Source: Massospora cicadina (lineage: Eukaryota > Entomophthoromycota > Entomophthoromycetes > Entomophthorales > Entomophthoraceae). From it: a stretch of 64,000 nucleotides of DNA. The DNA lies in the NCBI GenBank assembly GCA_022478985.1, contig JAKSZP010010597.1:1-64000 (forward strand). Direction: 5' to 3'. The notes under the pieces were generated by a model. It was not told the DNA's origin. It worked only from the letters and a program-made list of their open reading frames with translations, and did not search any database. Positions 23,784 through 35,650 of this stretch are shown here, one piece after another; within the stretch, counting starts at the first letter, position 1, and every line of letters begins with the position of its first letter. Both the position numbers and the translations under genes were made by a program.

Positions 23784-24411
23784 TGTTGACATGGCTCAAA
23801 ATGACTATAGGAAAATTCAATGGATCAAACTGAGCCCAATATACCTCAAGATGAAATCCTGCCTCATTGAGATGATAATTCTTCATAAGGTCAGGTACAA
23901 CTGCACAAGGTGGTACTTGAGGCAATAAATTAAGATGAACCTAAAAAGGGTAGGAATCAAAAACTGGCCAAATGATTAACCTAAGTGATTCCAGTCATAT
24001 CAGACTTGGGTATTTAACTCATAATTTTGGCCTATTAAAAATATGATACAAAGACATATACTATCTGGAATATATCGCCTAATCAAGAGCTTCCTTTATA
24101 GATCTTTTCCCTCATAATTTTATCAATTGTTTTCCTTTTGGGGATTATATTGATATTTGTAACATATAAAACTCCTATTTTACACCATAATAAAGTTGTC
24201 ATTATTTCTATATCTCATTTTAGTACTTGACTTCAATAAGTCCATTTGCCATACTTACCATAGGATGATACTCTAGCTGATGGGACATAATCAGTGACTT
24301 GGCACCCTTTAATTAAAAAATATACTTGTTGTGCATTTTTGATGGATTCAAGTATTGACTGCCAGGCTTCTTGGGCACAACACCATTAAGATTAAAAATA
24401 GAATCCCAACA
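23784..24411 (+). repeat. 5' LTR of gypsy G (about 628 bp)
   Basis: It begins TGTTGACATGG, ends AGAATCCCAACA, and is followed 3 bp later by the gypsy PBS. Its length is close to the 620-622 bp LTRs of copy C. The last 50 bases align with the copy C LTR end. The left boundary is placed by the TG dinucleotide only and is approximate. Confidence 0.5.
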
Positions 24412-24414
24412 GGC

Positions 24415-24431
24415 TGGTGCTCACTACAGGG
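24415..24431 (+). other. primer-binding site of gypsy G
   Basis: TGGTGCTCACTACAGGG lies 3 bp after the CCCAACA end of the LTR, identical to the site at 8801 and differing by one base from those at 51439 and 42471. Confidence 0.7.
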
Positions 24432-24435
24432 GGCT

Positions 24436-25758
24436 CATATGACGCTTAAAGATATCTGCAACTATCTGATTGCACCATGGAAGATAACTCAATTAATAGT
24501 GTCACCCACTGGGTGCAAGATGGAAATGATGAAGAAGATGATTAAATGGGAAGTCCGCCTATTATCACGTTTGTAATAGTTTAAGAAAATTCTTATAGTG
24601 ATTCATGAATCTCAGTATATTAATTGGATTTCCAACAAAGGAGTTAATGAGTTACTTTGGAAGTCATTAACTCAAGAGAAAGAGCCAGCCACAAAAGAGC
24701 TCTGCTGTGGACTAGACTCTCATGAACCTGTAAGAATCCAGTGCTCTACCAGAGACTTATGGATCAAGTGCCAATCTATCTTTCTATATCATGCAGTTCA
24801 TATACCCTGCGCTTTATTATACATGCATTTACTAGGAGTCCATAACAAGGAACTTCACCATCATATCAATACTCTAGGGGCCTTACAGATGGCTTAGAGC
24901 GGGTATATAATTTGGCATCACAAAGTATAGGGAATTTTTGCCGTTTGAATGAAGCTAACCATTACTACATTATCAGTCCATAATAAAATGGGCTATTGAT
25001 TCTGGTGTTATCAAGTATGTGGAGAAAGCTATGAAGCTTCTCCACAAGTAAATCTTGGAATCAAATGAAGATACCATGAGCCTACTAGATGGCTTCGCCT
25101 AAGAGATCCAATGACAAGATAAGTGAAGCTCATGGCGAAATGGCAGCCCACGATTTCACTAGCCATTGCCATGAGGAATAACAGATCTCCATCCTTAAGG
25201 CCCAGATAGATCAAGCCCTATGAGAAAATTGATGAGCTTGAGCCCCATTGAACCTCTGATACTTCATCAAAGTACAAAATATCTATTTCCATAGTAGCCC
25301 ATGCCAAAAAGAATCAGGCAAGCTGGTTAACGCAGTGTCTACTAATTTTATCACTAAGCAACTCAATAAATTGGAGGGCGATCTGAGAGGCAAACCCCTT
25401 AGTTCAGAGGACATTTACCTAGTCTATAGTCGCCTCAACATATCTGAGAAACGCTGGAATACTCTTACAGGAGAGTTAAAATCCAAGAATGACAAGCTTT
25501 CATAGAGTATCAAATGCAAAGAGATGAAGGAGGACTTGAATCGGCACATTAGAATATTGGAGGATGAGAACAAGCTTTCTGCAAATCTACCACTCATATG
25601 CTCGCCAACAAATTCATGATATGGACATCTGCGTTAAGAACTTGGTCTAACAATTAAGTCATTCTTGAAATAATAATTCATCTACTGAATATTATTTCAA
25701 GACTGACCCTGGAGGAAAAGAGCAACATCTTAGCCTACAGGATCAAATACATCAATTT
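24436..25758 (+). pseudogene. gypsy G gag, N-terminal coiled-coil extension
   Basis: The probable start is MEDNSINSVTHWVQDGNDEE at about 24476, a short acidic N-terminus. Further on in the same frame, with scattered stops, come SQSIGNFCRLNEANHYYI (about 24920-24975) and a long heptad-like stretch TNFITKQLNKLEGDLRGK, ISEKRWNTLTGELKSKNDK and EMKEDLNRHIRILEDENKLS (25345-25580). I infer a coiled-coil Gag extension. The frame is cut by the chromovirus at 25763 and resumes at 31708 with sequence homologous to the beginning of copy C Gag. Confidence 0.5.
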
Positions 25759-25763
25759 CTCAC

Positions 25764-26611
25764 TGTAAGGAGAGTGTCTATAACTCTCCTGTTTCCAGAA
25801 TGGTGGTTCTTGGTGCACAGAGCCAACGCATGGAAACTAACCTTTAGTACTAAAGCTACTAGTGCCCAGCAGAGGGTGCTGTAACAATAATAACTAAAAC
25901 CAAGAAGTGCGATTAGGAACCATCCAAAAACGACGCGGTGCACAAGGAGAGAAGGGGTAAACAGCACAGGTTGGAGGGTACCTGGGAGAATCAACGGTGC
26001 ATGGGGGGAAATCTGATTGTGTTCAAAATTGATTGGTTGATGAGGCGCGAGATCTCCGCAAAGGGGTCTGCTCACAGGATCATATGAAAAATAACATTTT
26101 AATAAAATGGAAAAGAACAGTGAAATCTTTTATTTGGGAAGTCGACCAACAAGGAATGTTGGTCAGGGAAAACACATTTAAGCATTGACAGGGGAATATA
26201 GGGTTTGCAGGAGTGGGCCCGAGCACCAACCCACCAATAATCACACACTACCATCCCAATTGGTAGAATAAGCCAAAACTTGCTCAACTCATGTTATTGG
26301 TTGAATTTGGATTCAACCTGAATGTGCAATAGTGTAAATGGAATGATTTTTAAGATCCCATTCCCCAACTACCCAAACTGAACCATTTGCGTTTGTTATG
26401 TAAACCATTCATTTTAACGTCTGGGCTGAAGTATGGGGCTGGGCATTTGGCTCCCCACTAGTACCAACCTGGGCATATTTTGCCCATACCCAGCGTTGGT
26501 CAAGGGTAAGCCTCAGGTCAAGAAGGCCTTGTAACTTTACCTTTTGGGCCTCCTGGCGCCCAGAAAAATCTTTGGGGTTGGTCACCACTATGATGTCATG
26601 TGACCATGACA
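25764..26611 (-). repeat. 3' LTR of the chromovirus
   Basis: 848 bp. On the plus strand it starts TGTAAGGAGAGTG and ends ACCATGACA (TG...CA). It is homologous along its length to 30866-31702, with frequent substitutions. It contains the diverged primer-like site AGTCGACCAAC at 26140-26150. Confidence 0.85.
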
Positions 26612-26634
26612 TTACCCTCTCCTCTCAATGGGGC

Positions 26635-29600
26635 TCAACTTCCCCCTCCAGGGGCGTGCACAAGGGAAAAGTTTTTGTGGGCAGGGGGCAACTTCATGAT
26701 GGCAACGGTCAGTTTGGGTTGAGATTCAGCGGCCTGGGGGAAATGCTTGTGGAAGGCTTCAATCAGATCTTGGGCATGCACACAGTAGTGTGCTGGGACC
26801 CAACTGTTTTCTGCAGCATCAAAGCACTTCCAGGATACCAGGTACTCCAGTCTTCTTTTAAAGCGGCGGTAGGCAACTATTTCTTCCACCTCCCACTTTG
26901 GCGCCCCATCCACGAGATAGTCCTCATGAGTCTCTGGTGGGTGGCCCTCAAACAACGTCAGTTTGCTTTTATAAAACACAGAGAAGATTCGTAATGTAGG
27001 GTGAGATTTAGCTGGTATGAGGCATGGCCCACCTTTCTAACAACGCGGTAGGGGCCAATCCTCTTTGGTCCCAGCTTCTTGCATGGCTGCTTGATAGGGA
27101 TGTTACAAGCATCAAGCATCACGAGATCCCCTTCCTTGTATGCAGGACCCACTTGGCACTTCCCATCACCGTTCTTTTTATACACCTGCATTGCCGCCTC
27201 CAAGCTTGTGGAAACCCCCTGATGGACCTTCTCGATTGTCTTGGCAAAGTCCACCACCGCTTCAAACTTAGACCCACAGCTTGTCTCCATGTTAAAGGCG
27301 GGTTTAAAGCCATGGCTGGCAAAAGAATGGGAAACAACCAATTGAGGAATGCAGCATGTTGTTGTAACTAAATTAGCCATGGGAAGGTGAGAAGCCCAAT
27401 CTGAATGATCCGCGGCGGTGTAACACCGCAGGAACTGTTCCAAGCACTGGTTCACTCGCTCTATCTGCCCATCTGATTGGGGATGATAGGCATTTGAACG
27501 GCAGGGGAGAATCTGAAAAGTCTTACACAACTCTTCCCAAAAGATGGAGGTGAATGGGGTCCCCGGTCACTGATAATCTCTTGGGGAACCCCATGGAGCG
27601 CAAACACATGGGTGACGAAGAGCCTAGCCCTCTCAGCTGTGGTTATTGTAGTTATGCAAGGAATGAAGTAGGCGAACTTTGTAAAACGGTCCGCCACCAC
27701 CATGATGGCATCATAACCATCAGAGAAAGGTAATTCCCAATGAAATCAACCGATAGGAAAGTCCAGGGCTCATCATCCTTTTGGACTGGTACCAACAACC
27801 CCGCTTAAGGTTGATTATTGGGTTTCATCTGGTTGCATACCAGACACCCCTTACAATACCGCCCCACCTGAGCAGGAAAGCCCTTCCAATTGTAGGTGCA
27901 GCATATCAACTCCAAGGTCTTTGCTTTCCCCAGATGACCAATGGTGATTCCATCATGATGGGCCTAGATGATTTCCAGGCGCAGTGGTCCAGCAGGTACC
28001 CAAAGGCGTCCCTGGAATCACACCATCTCATCCTTTACATGATAACCCCTGGATAGATCCTCTTGATTTGAAGCGCTCTTTGCAAGTACCATAGTATATT
28101 CACCCAACAGTGGCTGAGAAAGGACGACCTTTCTGAACATACCATATTCCTCCGCGTTATCCAGAGGTGCAAGCGCTGGCCCATTGGCCAGGTGAGAGGG
28201 AAGTTGCGACAGAATCTTACTTGGAAGAATCATAACCTGTGTGTTGTGCACTTCTACCTCCTAAGGGTCAGGGGCTTTAGCAGGGTTGTGGCTCAAAGCA
28301 TCCGCCAAACCATTATCCTTGCCCTTGGTGAACTCATACATGAATGCAAATTGGGCAAGTGTCTCATTCCATCGGGTCTGCCATGGAGTTAGGACATGAG
28401 GGGCACGGTAGTACAGAAAGGCACGGTGATCTGTATGTACTCAGAATAGTTGGGTAGAGCCATGCAAGTGGTGACGCCAATATGTCAGTGCCTCCATCAC
28501 AGCTAGTAACTCCTTGACATAAATGGCGTAATTCAACTCTAGCAGAGACATTTTCCTAGAAAATATCCCACCAGATGCTCTATCCCATCTTTGCCTACTT
28601 ATAACAAGGCGGCCGCTATGGCAAAGTTGGAGGCATCAGTAGACACGATGAACTCCTTTGAAGGGTTGACATGGCGAAGAACAGATGTGGACAACAGGGT
28701 GAACTTCACTGTTTAGAAAACATCCTCTAAAATGGGGGACCACTGAAGCATCTTGGCAACGCTAGCCTTGTATAAGGGAGCCACCACCTCAAACATATTG
28801 GGAGTGAACTTCTTGAGGAATGTACACATTCCCAAAAAGCTCCTCAATTCCTTGACTGAGGTGGGGGTAGGCCACTCACAAAATAGCCTTCTCCTTGTCT
28901 GGAGTTACCATGTGTCCCTGGTCAAACATGACGTTGCCCAGAAAAGTGACTTGGGACTTGAAGAATTCACACTTGCTTATCTTCAGCATAAGGCTGGCTG
29001 CCTTTAAACGCTTCACCACTTGCCAAAGGTGTACTGCATGGGACTCCTGATCAGGGAAAGCACCATGATATCATCCATGTAGGCAACCGCGCATACCCCT
29101 AACAGGTCTCCCAACGCTGCATCAATGCGGCGTTGAAAGATAGCAGGGGCATTCTTAAGCCCAAAGGGCATGACCCAAAACTGTAATATTCCATTTCTGG
29201 TTCAGAAGGCGGTTAACCACTCCTGGCCCTTCATTATCTGGATATGATTAAACGCATTGAGGAAATCCAGCTTGGAGAAGACCTTCGCCTTCTCCACATA
29301 GCGCGCAATCTGAGAATCCAAAGGAATGGGATGGAGGTCTAGTACAGTATTGTTGTTAAGGTTACCATAGTCTACGCAGGGGCGTAAGGTACCATCAGAC
29401 TTCTCCACAAAGAGTAGGGGGGAGCATACAGGGGAGGTACGCTAAAAAATCGCACCTTTAGCTAACTGATTCTTCACCCACACATCCAACGCCTCTTCCT
29501 CCCACACAGTCAATGGGTAAATGAGGTAAGAATCTGCACCAGATCCACAGTGAGCTTGAAGTCACAATCAAATTCTTAGTGCTCAGGAAGTGTGTTAGAG

Positions 29601-30099
29601 GATGCTGCATCAAAAGGAGATTCCAACCTCACCAAACAGGACGGTAGGGAAACCTCCACAGAGGGCTTCAGCAACGGGGCAAGCTTAAAAGTGGGGATAT
29701 TGGGCCAATGAGGTAATTTGCCCTGGCGTTATCCTCTGACAAAGGAACAATCAAGATGTGACCATTGGACAAAGACAAGGAGAGAGTGCTTTCTTTGAAA
29801 TTAGTCCTGATGTCAAACTTTCTCCACCGCTCAACCCCCAAAATAATGGGGAACAAGAGGTGCTTGATAGCTTGAAAATGGTCGGACAGAATATAGATGC
29901 CTACTTGATAGTCCACCAACCCCATGACGTTCAGCGCAGGGATACTTGGAGAAGCCCCACCTCTAACCATACCACCTGGTGAGTAACTCAACTCAAGGTA
30001 GTCAGCAAGGTCTTGGCCAATAGAATTATTTGAGGCACCGGTATCCACTAAAAGAGTTGTGCTGAACTTACCAAAATAGGATGTAAGGGTAGCAGTCAA
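26635..30099 (-). pseudogene. chromovirus pol: protease, RT, RNase H, integrase, chromodomain
   Basis: Protease LLVDTGASNNSIG is near 30050, in a 143-codon open stretch ending at 29668. RT: DGTLRPCVDYGNLN and FSKLDFLNAFNHIQI (29400-29240), decaying leftwards. Integrase: zinc-finger CKGCLVCNQMKP (about 27870-27840), catalytic Asp in VVADRFTKFAYF (about 27700), second Asp in IISDRG (about 27580), and Glu in SDGQIERVNQCLEQF (about 27480-27440); a frameshift lies between the last two at about 27540. The integrase C-terminus has KLGPKRIGPYRVVRKVG (about 27090-27030). Chromodomain WEVEEIVAYRRFKRRLEYLV plus SWKCFDAAENSWVPA (26900-26800) would read histone marks to direct integration. Stops and frameshifts make it non-functional. 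Confidence 0.88.
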
Positions 30100-30161
30100 G
30101 AGGAAGTATCCAGAGTGGATTTATTCAAAGCAGACAACGCCCCCACCTCACCTAAAAGTTC

Positions 30162-30554
30162 TTATGGCTTGAGCAAACCATAAGGGTAGGTTTTGGAATC
30201 ATAAAAGGGGGAGGGATAGTTGGCCACTCTTACTACTGAGGCCACATACTCCTCCATGCCTTTTTCAGGTGCATAAACATTTTCATATTGTAATTGCAGT
30301 TCTTTTTCAACTTCCTGAGTGCTGCGAATCATGGAAGAGGTCAAACAAGGATTTTCTGATGTTATTCCATACACAGGAATAGGTTCCATATCTGAGCCAT
30401 GAGAGAGCCAATATGGTTCAATAGTATATATCAGGTTTTTGTTATAAAACGCGTTTTTAAATGCAAATGACCCTATTCCTTTAACCGCAATGGAATGCCC
30501 AATGTTATCCAAGGCCAACAACCTCAGAACCATCTGCACCAATTCTGTTGGCAT
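30162..30554 (-). CDS. 130-codon ORF in the gag position of the chromovirus
   Basis: An open frame from MPTELVQMVL to GLLKP, lying between the leader and the protease where chromoviral Gag (usually several hundred residues) should be. No capsid-like or CCHC motif is visible. The C-terminal half is acidic and tyrosine/proline-rich. It may be a reduced or internally deleted Gag, or an unrelated sequence captured by the element. It is the only stretch of this element that is open from start to stop over its apparent length. Confidence 0.45.
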   Translation of the reverse strand: MPTELVQMVLRLLALDNIGHSIAVKGIGSFAFKNAFYNKNLIYTIEPYWLSHGSDMEPIPVYGITSENPCLTSSMIRSTQEVEKELQLQYENVYAPEKGMEEYVASVVRVANYPSPFYDSKTYPYGLLKP

Positions 30555-30852
30555 TGACTAAATGCGCTGTTAAAGAAAAACTCATTTATTGGAATGAAAA
30601 TTGATTATTTTGGTGTAAAGTCAGGGAATCATGACTTTCAGACATTGAAGTATCCGTATCCACCAGTTACAAGCACAAAGGGTGGATACTTTCCAGTTGG
30701 AAGCAACCATAATAACTCTGAGTTGCTCCAACCTTCAGGAAAAAGAGGAAACAGTGGTGCGGCTAATGACAGCTGAAGCCCACAGCTGGCGCCCACTGTT
30801 TCCACTTCAGAAAAGTTTCACACGAAAAAGTTCATGCACATAAGAAAAAGAG

Positions 30853-30865
30853 GTTGGTCAACTAA
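30853..30865 (-). other. self-priming PBS of the chromovirus
   Basis: Directly after the 5' LTR the sense strand reads TTAGTTGACCAAC. Its AGTTGACCAAC part is the exact reverse complement of GTTGGTCAACT inside the 5' LTR (31231-31241). It does not begin TGG as tRNA-primed sites do. Confidence 0.6.
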
Positions 30866-31702
30866 TGTAAGGGAGTGTCTATAACTCTCCTGTTTCCAAA
30901 GTGGTGGTTCTCGGTGCACAGAGCCAACACATTGAAACTAGCCATTAGTACTAAAGCCACTAGTGCCCAGAAGAGGGTGCTGGAACAATAATAACTAAAA
31001 TCAAGAAGTGCGATTAGTAAACATCCAAAAATGATGCAGTGCATAAGGAGAGAAGGGGCAAACGGCCCAGGTTGGAGTGTACCTGGTGCGAACCAATGGT
31101 GCATGGGGGAAAATCTGATTGTGTTAAAAATGGATTGGTTCATGAGGCGCGAGACCTCCACGAAGGGTTTCCACACACAGGATTGTACAAAATAACGTTT
31201 TATTAAAATGGGGAAATCTTTTATTTAAAAAGTTGACCAACAAGGAATGTTGGTTGGAGAAAACACATTTAAGCGTCGATGGGGGAATACAGGGTTTTCA
31301 GGAGTGGGCCCAAGCACCAACCCACCAATAAGCACACACTACCATCCCAATTGGTATAATACGCCGAAACTGACTTCACTTGTATTATTGATTGAAGTTG
31401 GATTTGACCCAAACATGTGATAGTGTAAATGGAACAGGTTTCAAACCCCCATTCCTTGACTAACCAAACTGAACCGTTTGTGTTTGTTATGTAAACCGTT
31501 CATTTCAATGCCTGGGCCAAAGTATGGGGCTTAGCATTTGGCTCCCAACTAGTACCAACCTGGGAATATTTTGCCCATTCCCAGAGTTGGTCTAGAGTAT
31601 GCCTCAGGTCAGGGAGGCCCTGTAACTTCACCTTTTGGGCCTCCTGGCACCCAGCCTTATCTTTGGGGTTGGTCCCCACTATGATGTCATGTTACCATGA
31701 CA
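30866..31702 (-). repeat. 5' LTR of the chromovirus
   Basis: 837 bp, plus-strand ends TGTAAGGGAGTG and ACCATGACA. The sense strand has a TTAAATG TATA-like box about 30 bp before GTTGGTCAACT (31241-31231), consistent with transcription starting there. Confidence 0.85.
31231..31241 (-). promoter_or_regulatory. putative transcript 5' end / self-primer in the chromovirus LTR
   Basis: Sense GTTGGTCAACT. In Tf1-like elements the first 11 nt of the mRNA fold back on the PBS to prime reverse transcription; this 11-mer pairs perfectly with 30853-30863. The 3' LTR copy (26140-26150) has one mismatch. Confidence 0.5.
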
Positions 31703-31707
31703 CTCAC

Positions 31708-31902
31708 ATCAAGTTGAACAGAGCAACACATGTACTGAGTTTTGAAACTGATTTTCCTGGAAAACACATCATTATTGGATTGGAGGCCACTACCTTTAAG
31801 TCTACGTTCTAGGACAAATTTGCACCTGTAGAATGGATTATTTATTTTATCTTCTACATCTATGAGACTGCGATGGAAGGTGCAACTGGTCATCAAAAGG
31901 TT
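31708..31902 (+). pseudogene. gypsy G gag, segment between two insertions
   Basis: FAPVEWIIYFIFYIYETAME and GATGHQK (about 31810-31900) match copy C Gag FTPGEESVAVFLFMYEVVME and GAMDHLK. It is bounded on the left by the chromovirus TSD and on the right by the LINE D TSD (TGGTCATCAAAAGGTT). The frame continues at 37178. Confidence 0.75.
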
Positions 31903-32075
31903 TCTAAATTTATTGCGAGGAAGGCCGACCATGGGACAGACACTTCCAAATTTGACCTGAAAGAAACAAAACTTAGTAACAGGGAAGGAACCCCAGAGAA
32001 GCGATGCTATCTCTTGTTGCCAGCGGGAACGCCACTATGGGGAGGGGGAGGGAACGTGTGAAGGGGACGTAGCCA

Positions 32076-35000
32076 CTATTGAACACTTGTGGAGGAAAGG
32101 GTTTGGTTTGATGAACCAAACTGGGAACCAGGAGGAGACCTGCTTCGGCGATGTGGTGGGAGGTATCCAAATATCCACGCCTGAAAGTGGTCCACCAAAT
32201 GAGACTGGAATCTGTGGACAGCTTCTGGGAGGGTGGGGGTGGAGCCTGCGATGGCATCCAAGACAATCGTGTGGATAGTCCACATGGCGATTGCAACCAC
32301 CAAAGCATGGAGGGAGGGTGGAAGGGGGGAAGCCATTGATAAAGCAAACATATCTCTTGACAGACTGAAGGGATGTGTTTGATACTGGCCAAGCAGACGT
32401 TGAACTTCGCGCCAATCACTCTAGAGGTAGGACACTTCTCTATGCGGTGGAACAGCGTTCCATACTGGCCACACATGATGCAGGATGAGTGTAAAGCGTT
32501 AGAGCGCTCAGCCGTATGGTACACCCACCTCAGGCAGCGCCACACATGAGAACGGATTTGGGGCTGCAAAAGAGGATGGTGTGCATATTTCCAAATAGTC
32601 TTCTGAGTCTCAATGGAGTAAGGGATGTCCATCATGTCCAGGTAGTCCACCCTGGATAGGACATGGGGTCGTGTGGGGATCACGCCATCTTGGATGGGTA
32701 GCCCCTGTACCTCTTGTGTGAACTGAGGAGAGGGGCGGCCTCTTTGGGCTGTGTGTCTGCTAATACGAATTCTCCACTCAGCTCTCCGCATGGAGAGGAG
32801 GATTCGTTTGTAGTGGGTTTTAGTCCCATGAGGACCTGTGGCCGATGGGTGTGAAGCCAGGTATTTCATCAAGGAGTGAGGGTTCAAGGGATTGTTAAGG
32901 CCCAAGGCGCGGGAGAAGTTGGAGCGGGCCACGCGGGACCAGTGTTGGGAGGGGAGCGTAGGGGCATTGACTGCTGCAATCCAGGTGCCCAAGATCTTGG
33001 CAGCATGGGCTTTGAAGTCAAGCAGGCCCATGCCACCTTGATGATGAGGGCCAAACATGACCTCTAGCCGTACTGGTGGTTGGCGGCCTGATTAAAGCAA
33101 TCCTTGCAGAAGGGCATACAAGGATTTAAAAAAATCTTGGGAAGAAGGGGATGGCGTGGGCTCCAAACCAGACTTTGGAGAGGAGCATAGAGTTGGATAA
33201 GACAACCCTGCTAGTAAGGGAAGTAGGGTGGGCTCTGAGAGAGGCGATGCACTTCGTCACGTTGTCTAGTCTTTGACTTTCCATTACTGCTGATGCGTAC
33301 CCGCCTGCCTCCACCCACACGCCCAGATGGCGGACCAGCCCTATGGTAGGGCGTGGCATGAAGGGGAGCACTAGTGGGGCGGTGTGGGGTGAGCTGGGAG
33401 GGCGAGCACATGTGCGAGCAGATGGGCCGGGCTGGGCACTGGTTGCTGGGACCCAGCAGGTTTGATACCAACCAAGGAGGATGATTTCAGTTTGGAAGCG
33501 TTCAGTGCAGCATTACTTACCCGGGAATACTCCTGGATGAGAGCTTCAAGTGCACGTGCATCTTTATTATTAGACACCCCAACCACACAGTCATCTGCAA
33601 ACGCCATCATCTTAACTGGGTCTTGGCCTGGCACATGGACCCCAGTAAGTTGGGCATTCACGTTTCGAAGTAGTGGGTTAAGGCTGAAGTTGTATAAGAG
33701 TGGGCAAGGGGGTCCCCTTGTCGCAAGCCCCTTTGAGGGCGGACTACTTCCGTTAGGAAGCCAGGGCCACGCACTGCCATTGTTGCAGATTTTATGAGCA
33801 GCATTACCCAGTTGATGAAGCGAGGGGTAAGCGGAATTGATGTAGGCAGGCCCTGAGGTATTCCCAGTTTACTCTATAATAGGCCTTCTGTTGGTCCAAG
33901 AATACAAGTGCCCCAGAGGCTGTGGACTGGCATGCGTTAGCCACAGAGTGCAAGTTGTCCCAAATCGACCTTCTAGGTATGAAACTGTTTTGTTCTGTGG
34001 AGATGGTGGCAGCTGCTACAATCCCTAAACGGTTAGCCATATATTTAGTTAAAATTTTTGTATCCGTGTTAGTAAAGAAATGGGGCGCCAGTTGGCTAAG
34101 TCTAGCTTGTCCCCTTTCTTGAAGAGTGTGATGGTGAAGGCCTCTTGTCCTCCTGGTAGGAAGCGCGTTTCCAGAAGATTCTGGTTAAGTGAGGCAAGCA
34201 GCAGTGGGGATATATATTTGAAGTACTTTTTATATAATTCATATTGAATGCCATCTGGGCCTGGGTATTTCCAATTTGGTGCACCGCGGATGGCTGTCCA
34301 TACTTCAGTCAGAGTAACCAAATTCATTTTTTTGGGTATTGGGAAACGGTGCAGATGTGGGTTCAGTCAAAGAATTCCGCCACTTCAGCTGGCTGAATTG
34401 GATCAGATCAGTATAACTTGGAGTAATACTTTGTATTTTGATTGCCACTTCAGCTGGCATATCCGCAATGGAAGCATCCGATACTTGCACCTGTGTGCAG
34501 GCCACGCTCTGGCGTGGTGCAAAATTTTTTTAAAAAATATGCGGTGCACTTGTCACCCTCTGTAATACGTTTGTCCCTGTAATGAACACAAACCCGATGC
34601 CTGTGTTGCCTTTCAAGCGCGTTGAGGTGGGCAGCTGCCTCCGCCCACTTCTGGCCCCATGCAGGGCTGTAGCCTGTAGCTGGGATGTTGGACTCCAGGT
34701 GTGCCAACTCTGCCAGAGCGCGCGAAATGATGGCTGATGTGGCTCGTGAGCATTGGGAGAGAGGTGGCGAGAGTGGTGGATGGTATCCTCATTGAAGGCT
34801 GACCATGTGGAGATGGGGTCTGCGCAAAACGGTGTAACAAACTCTTTTGCCAAAGTTGCTGATTCCACCCAAGTGGAAAATCCTGGTGACGCAAGTTTGG
34901 GAGGGCGGAGTTTGCACCAATGTGGGGCCTTAGCCACTGTGACAGGTAGGTGGTAGGTTATCAAGACCAGCCGGTGGTTGAAGAATTCAATTTTTGTTGT

Positions 35001-35650
35001 TTGGAAGTGGGAAATGTGAGGTTGGAAGTTCGCCGGTGTAAGGATAAGGTCTATGCGGGTCATGGACCTTAATTGGCTGTTGTGGACATAGGGTCATGTC
35101 ATGTTTTCAAGCAGTGGGGCTTGCCGCAGCAGTGCATCCATTAACCAAGGGTGGCCTTTAGAACGCGAAGTTCTACATGACCCTGGGGGCGTGGGAGGAG
35201 GAAGGCCAACAGTCCATGGATGTGTTTAGCCAACAGTTCATGTCGCTGACTATGAAAGGGTCTGGGGGTAGCGGGAGGGATTTGACCAATGAGAAAATTC
35301 CTGACACTCTCGTGCGCAGATTGGGGCATAGATGTTGATGATACATGTGCCACGTCAGCCCACAAGAAAGTGACCACAAGGACTCAGCCATTGAGGAAGG
35401 ATTCCAATGATAAAAAATTTGAAAAAATTGTTTTTCTGAACTAGCACCCCACAGTGCTCTGACCAAAAGGATAGGGATGGGAGGATCATGGTTTTCCAAG
35501 CATCCTTGGAACCTCATGGACAGTGGGACGCCTGTATGGCCAGGATATCCACAGGTAAATTTTTTTGTTAAAAACTCAGTTTTCTAGCCTGGGATGGTGA
35601 GGCCTTGAGTCCGGCAATATTTAACGTCCCTAAAGTGAAGGTTCCCCCAT
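32076..35650 (-). pseudogene. LINE D ORF2 (endonuclease, RT, zinc motif)
   Basis: The ATG is at 35650 within the ORF1 tail. Endonuclease: VDILAIQ (about 35545) and VSDMNCWLNT (about 35240). RT: LPGGQEAFTITLFKKGDKLD (about 34170-34110), LDQQKAYYRVNWEYL (about 33900-33855; the D of AYDRV is Y here), MAFADDCVVGVSNN (about 33610-33570). C-terminus: FGPHHQGGMGLLDFKAHAAK (33055-32995), WRCLRWVYHTAERSN (about 32540-32495) and zinc motif CIMCGQYGTLFHRIEKC (about 32480-32430). The last 361-codon stretch (33058-31973) reads past a frameshift. Frameshifts occur at about 34060, 33460 and 32400. Confidence 0.85.

Larger units (their letters stand above)
25764..31702 (-). mobile_element. chromodomain Ty3/gypsy element (chromovirus)
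   Basis: 5.94 kb, minus strand, flanked by a perfect 5 bp TSD, CTCAC (25759-25763 and 31703-31707). LTRs lie at 25764-26611 and 30866-31702. The order in sense direction is a short ORF, protease, RT, RNase H region, integrase and chromodomain. The LTRs differ at many positions, so the insertion is old. It is inserted in the gag of gypsy G. An LTR segment complementary to the sequence adjoining the 5' LTR points to Tf1-type self-priming. Confidence 0.92.

Noticed and set aside
30785..30795. TGGGCGCCAGC in the chromovirus leader (sense) as a tRNA-type PBS
   Set aside because: It lies about 70 bp inside the element, away from the LTR end fixed by the TSD. The self-priming site adjoins the LTR.
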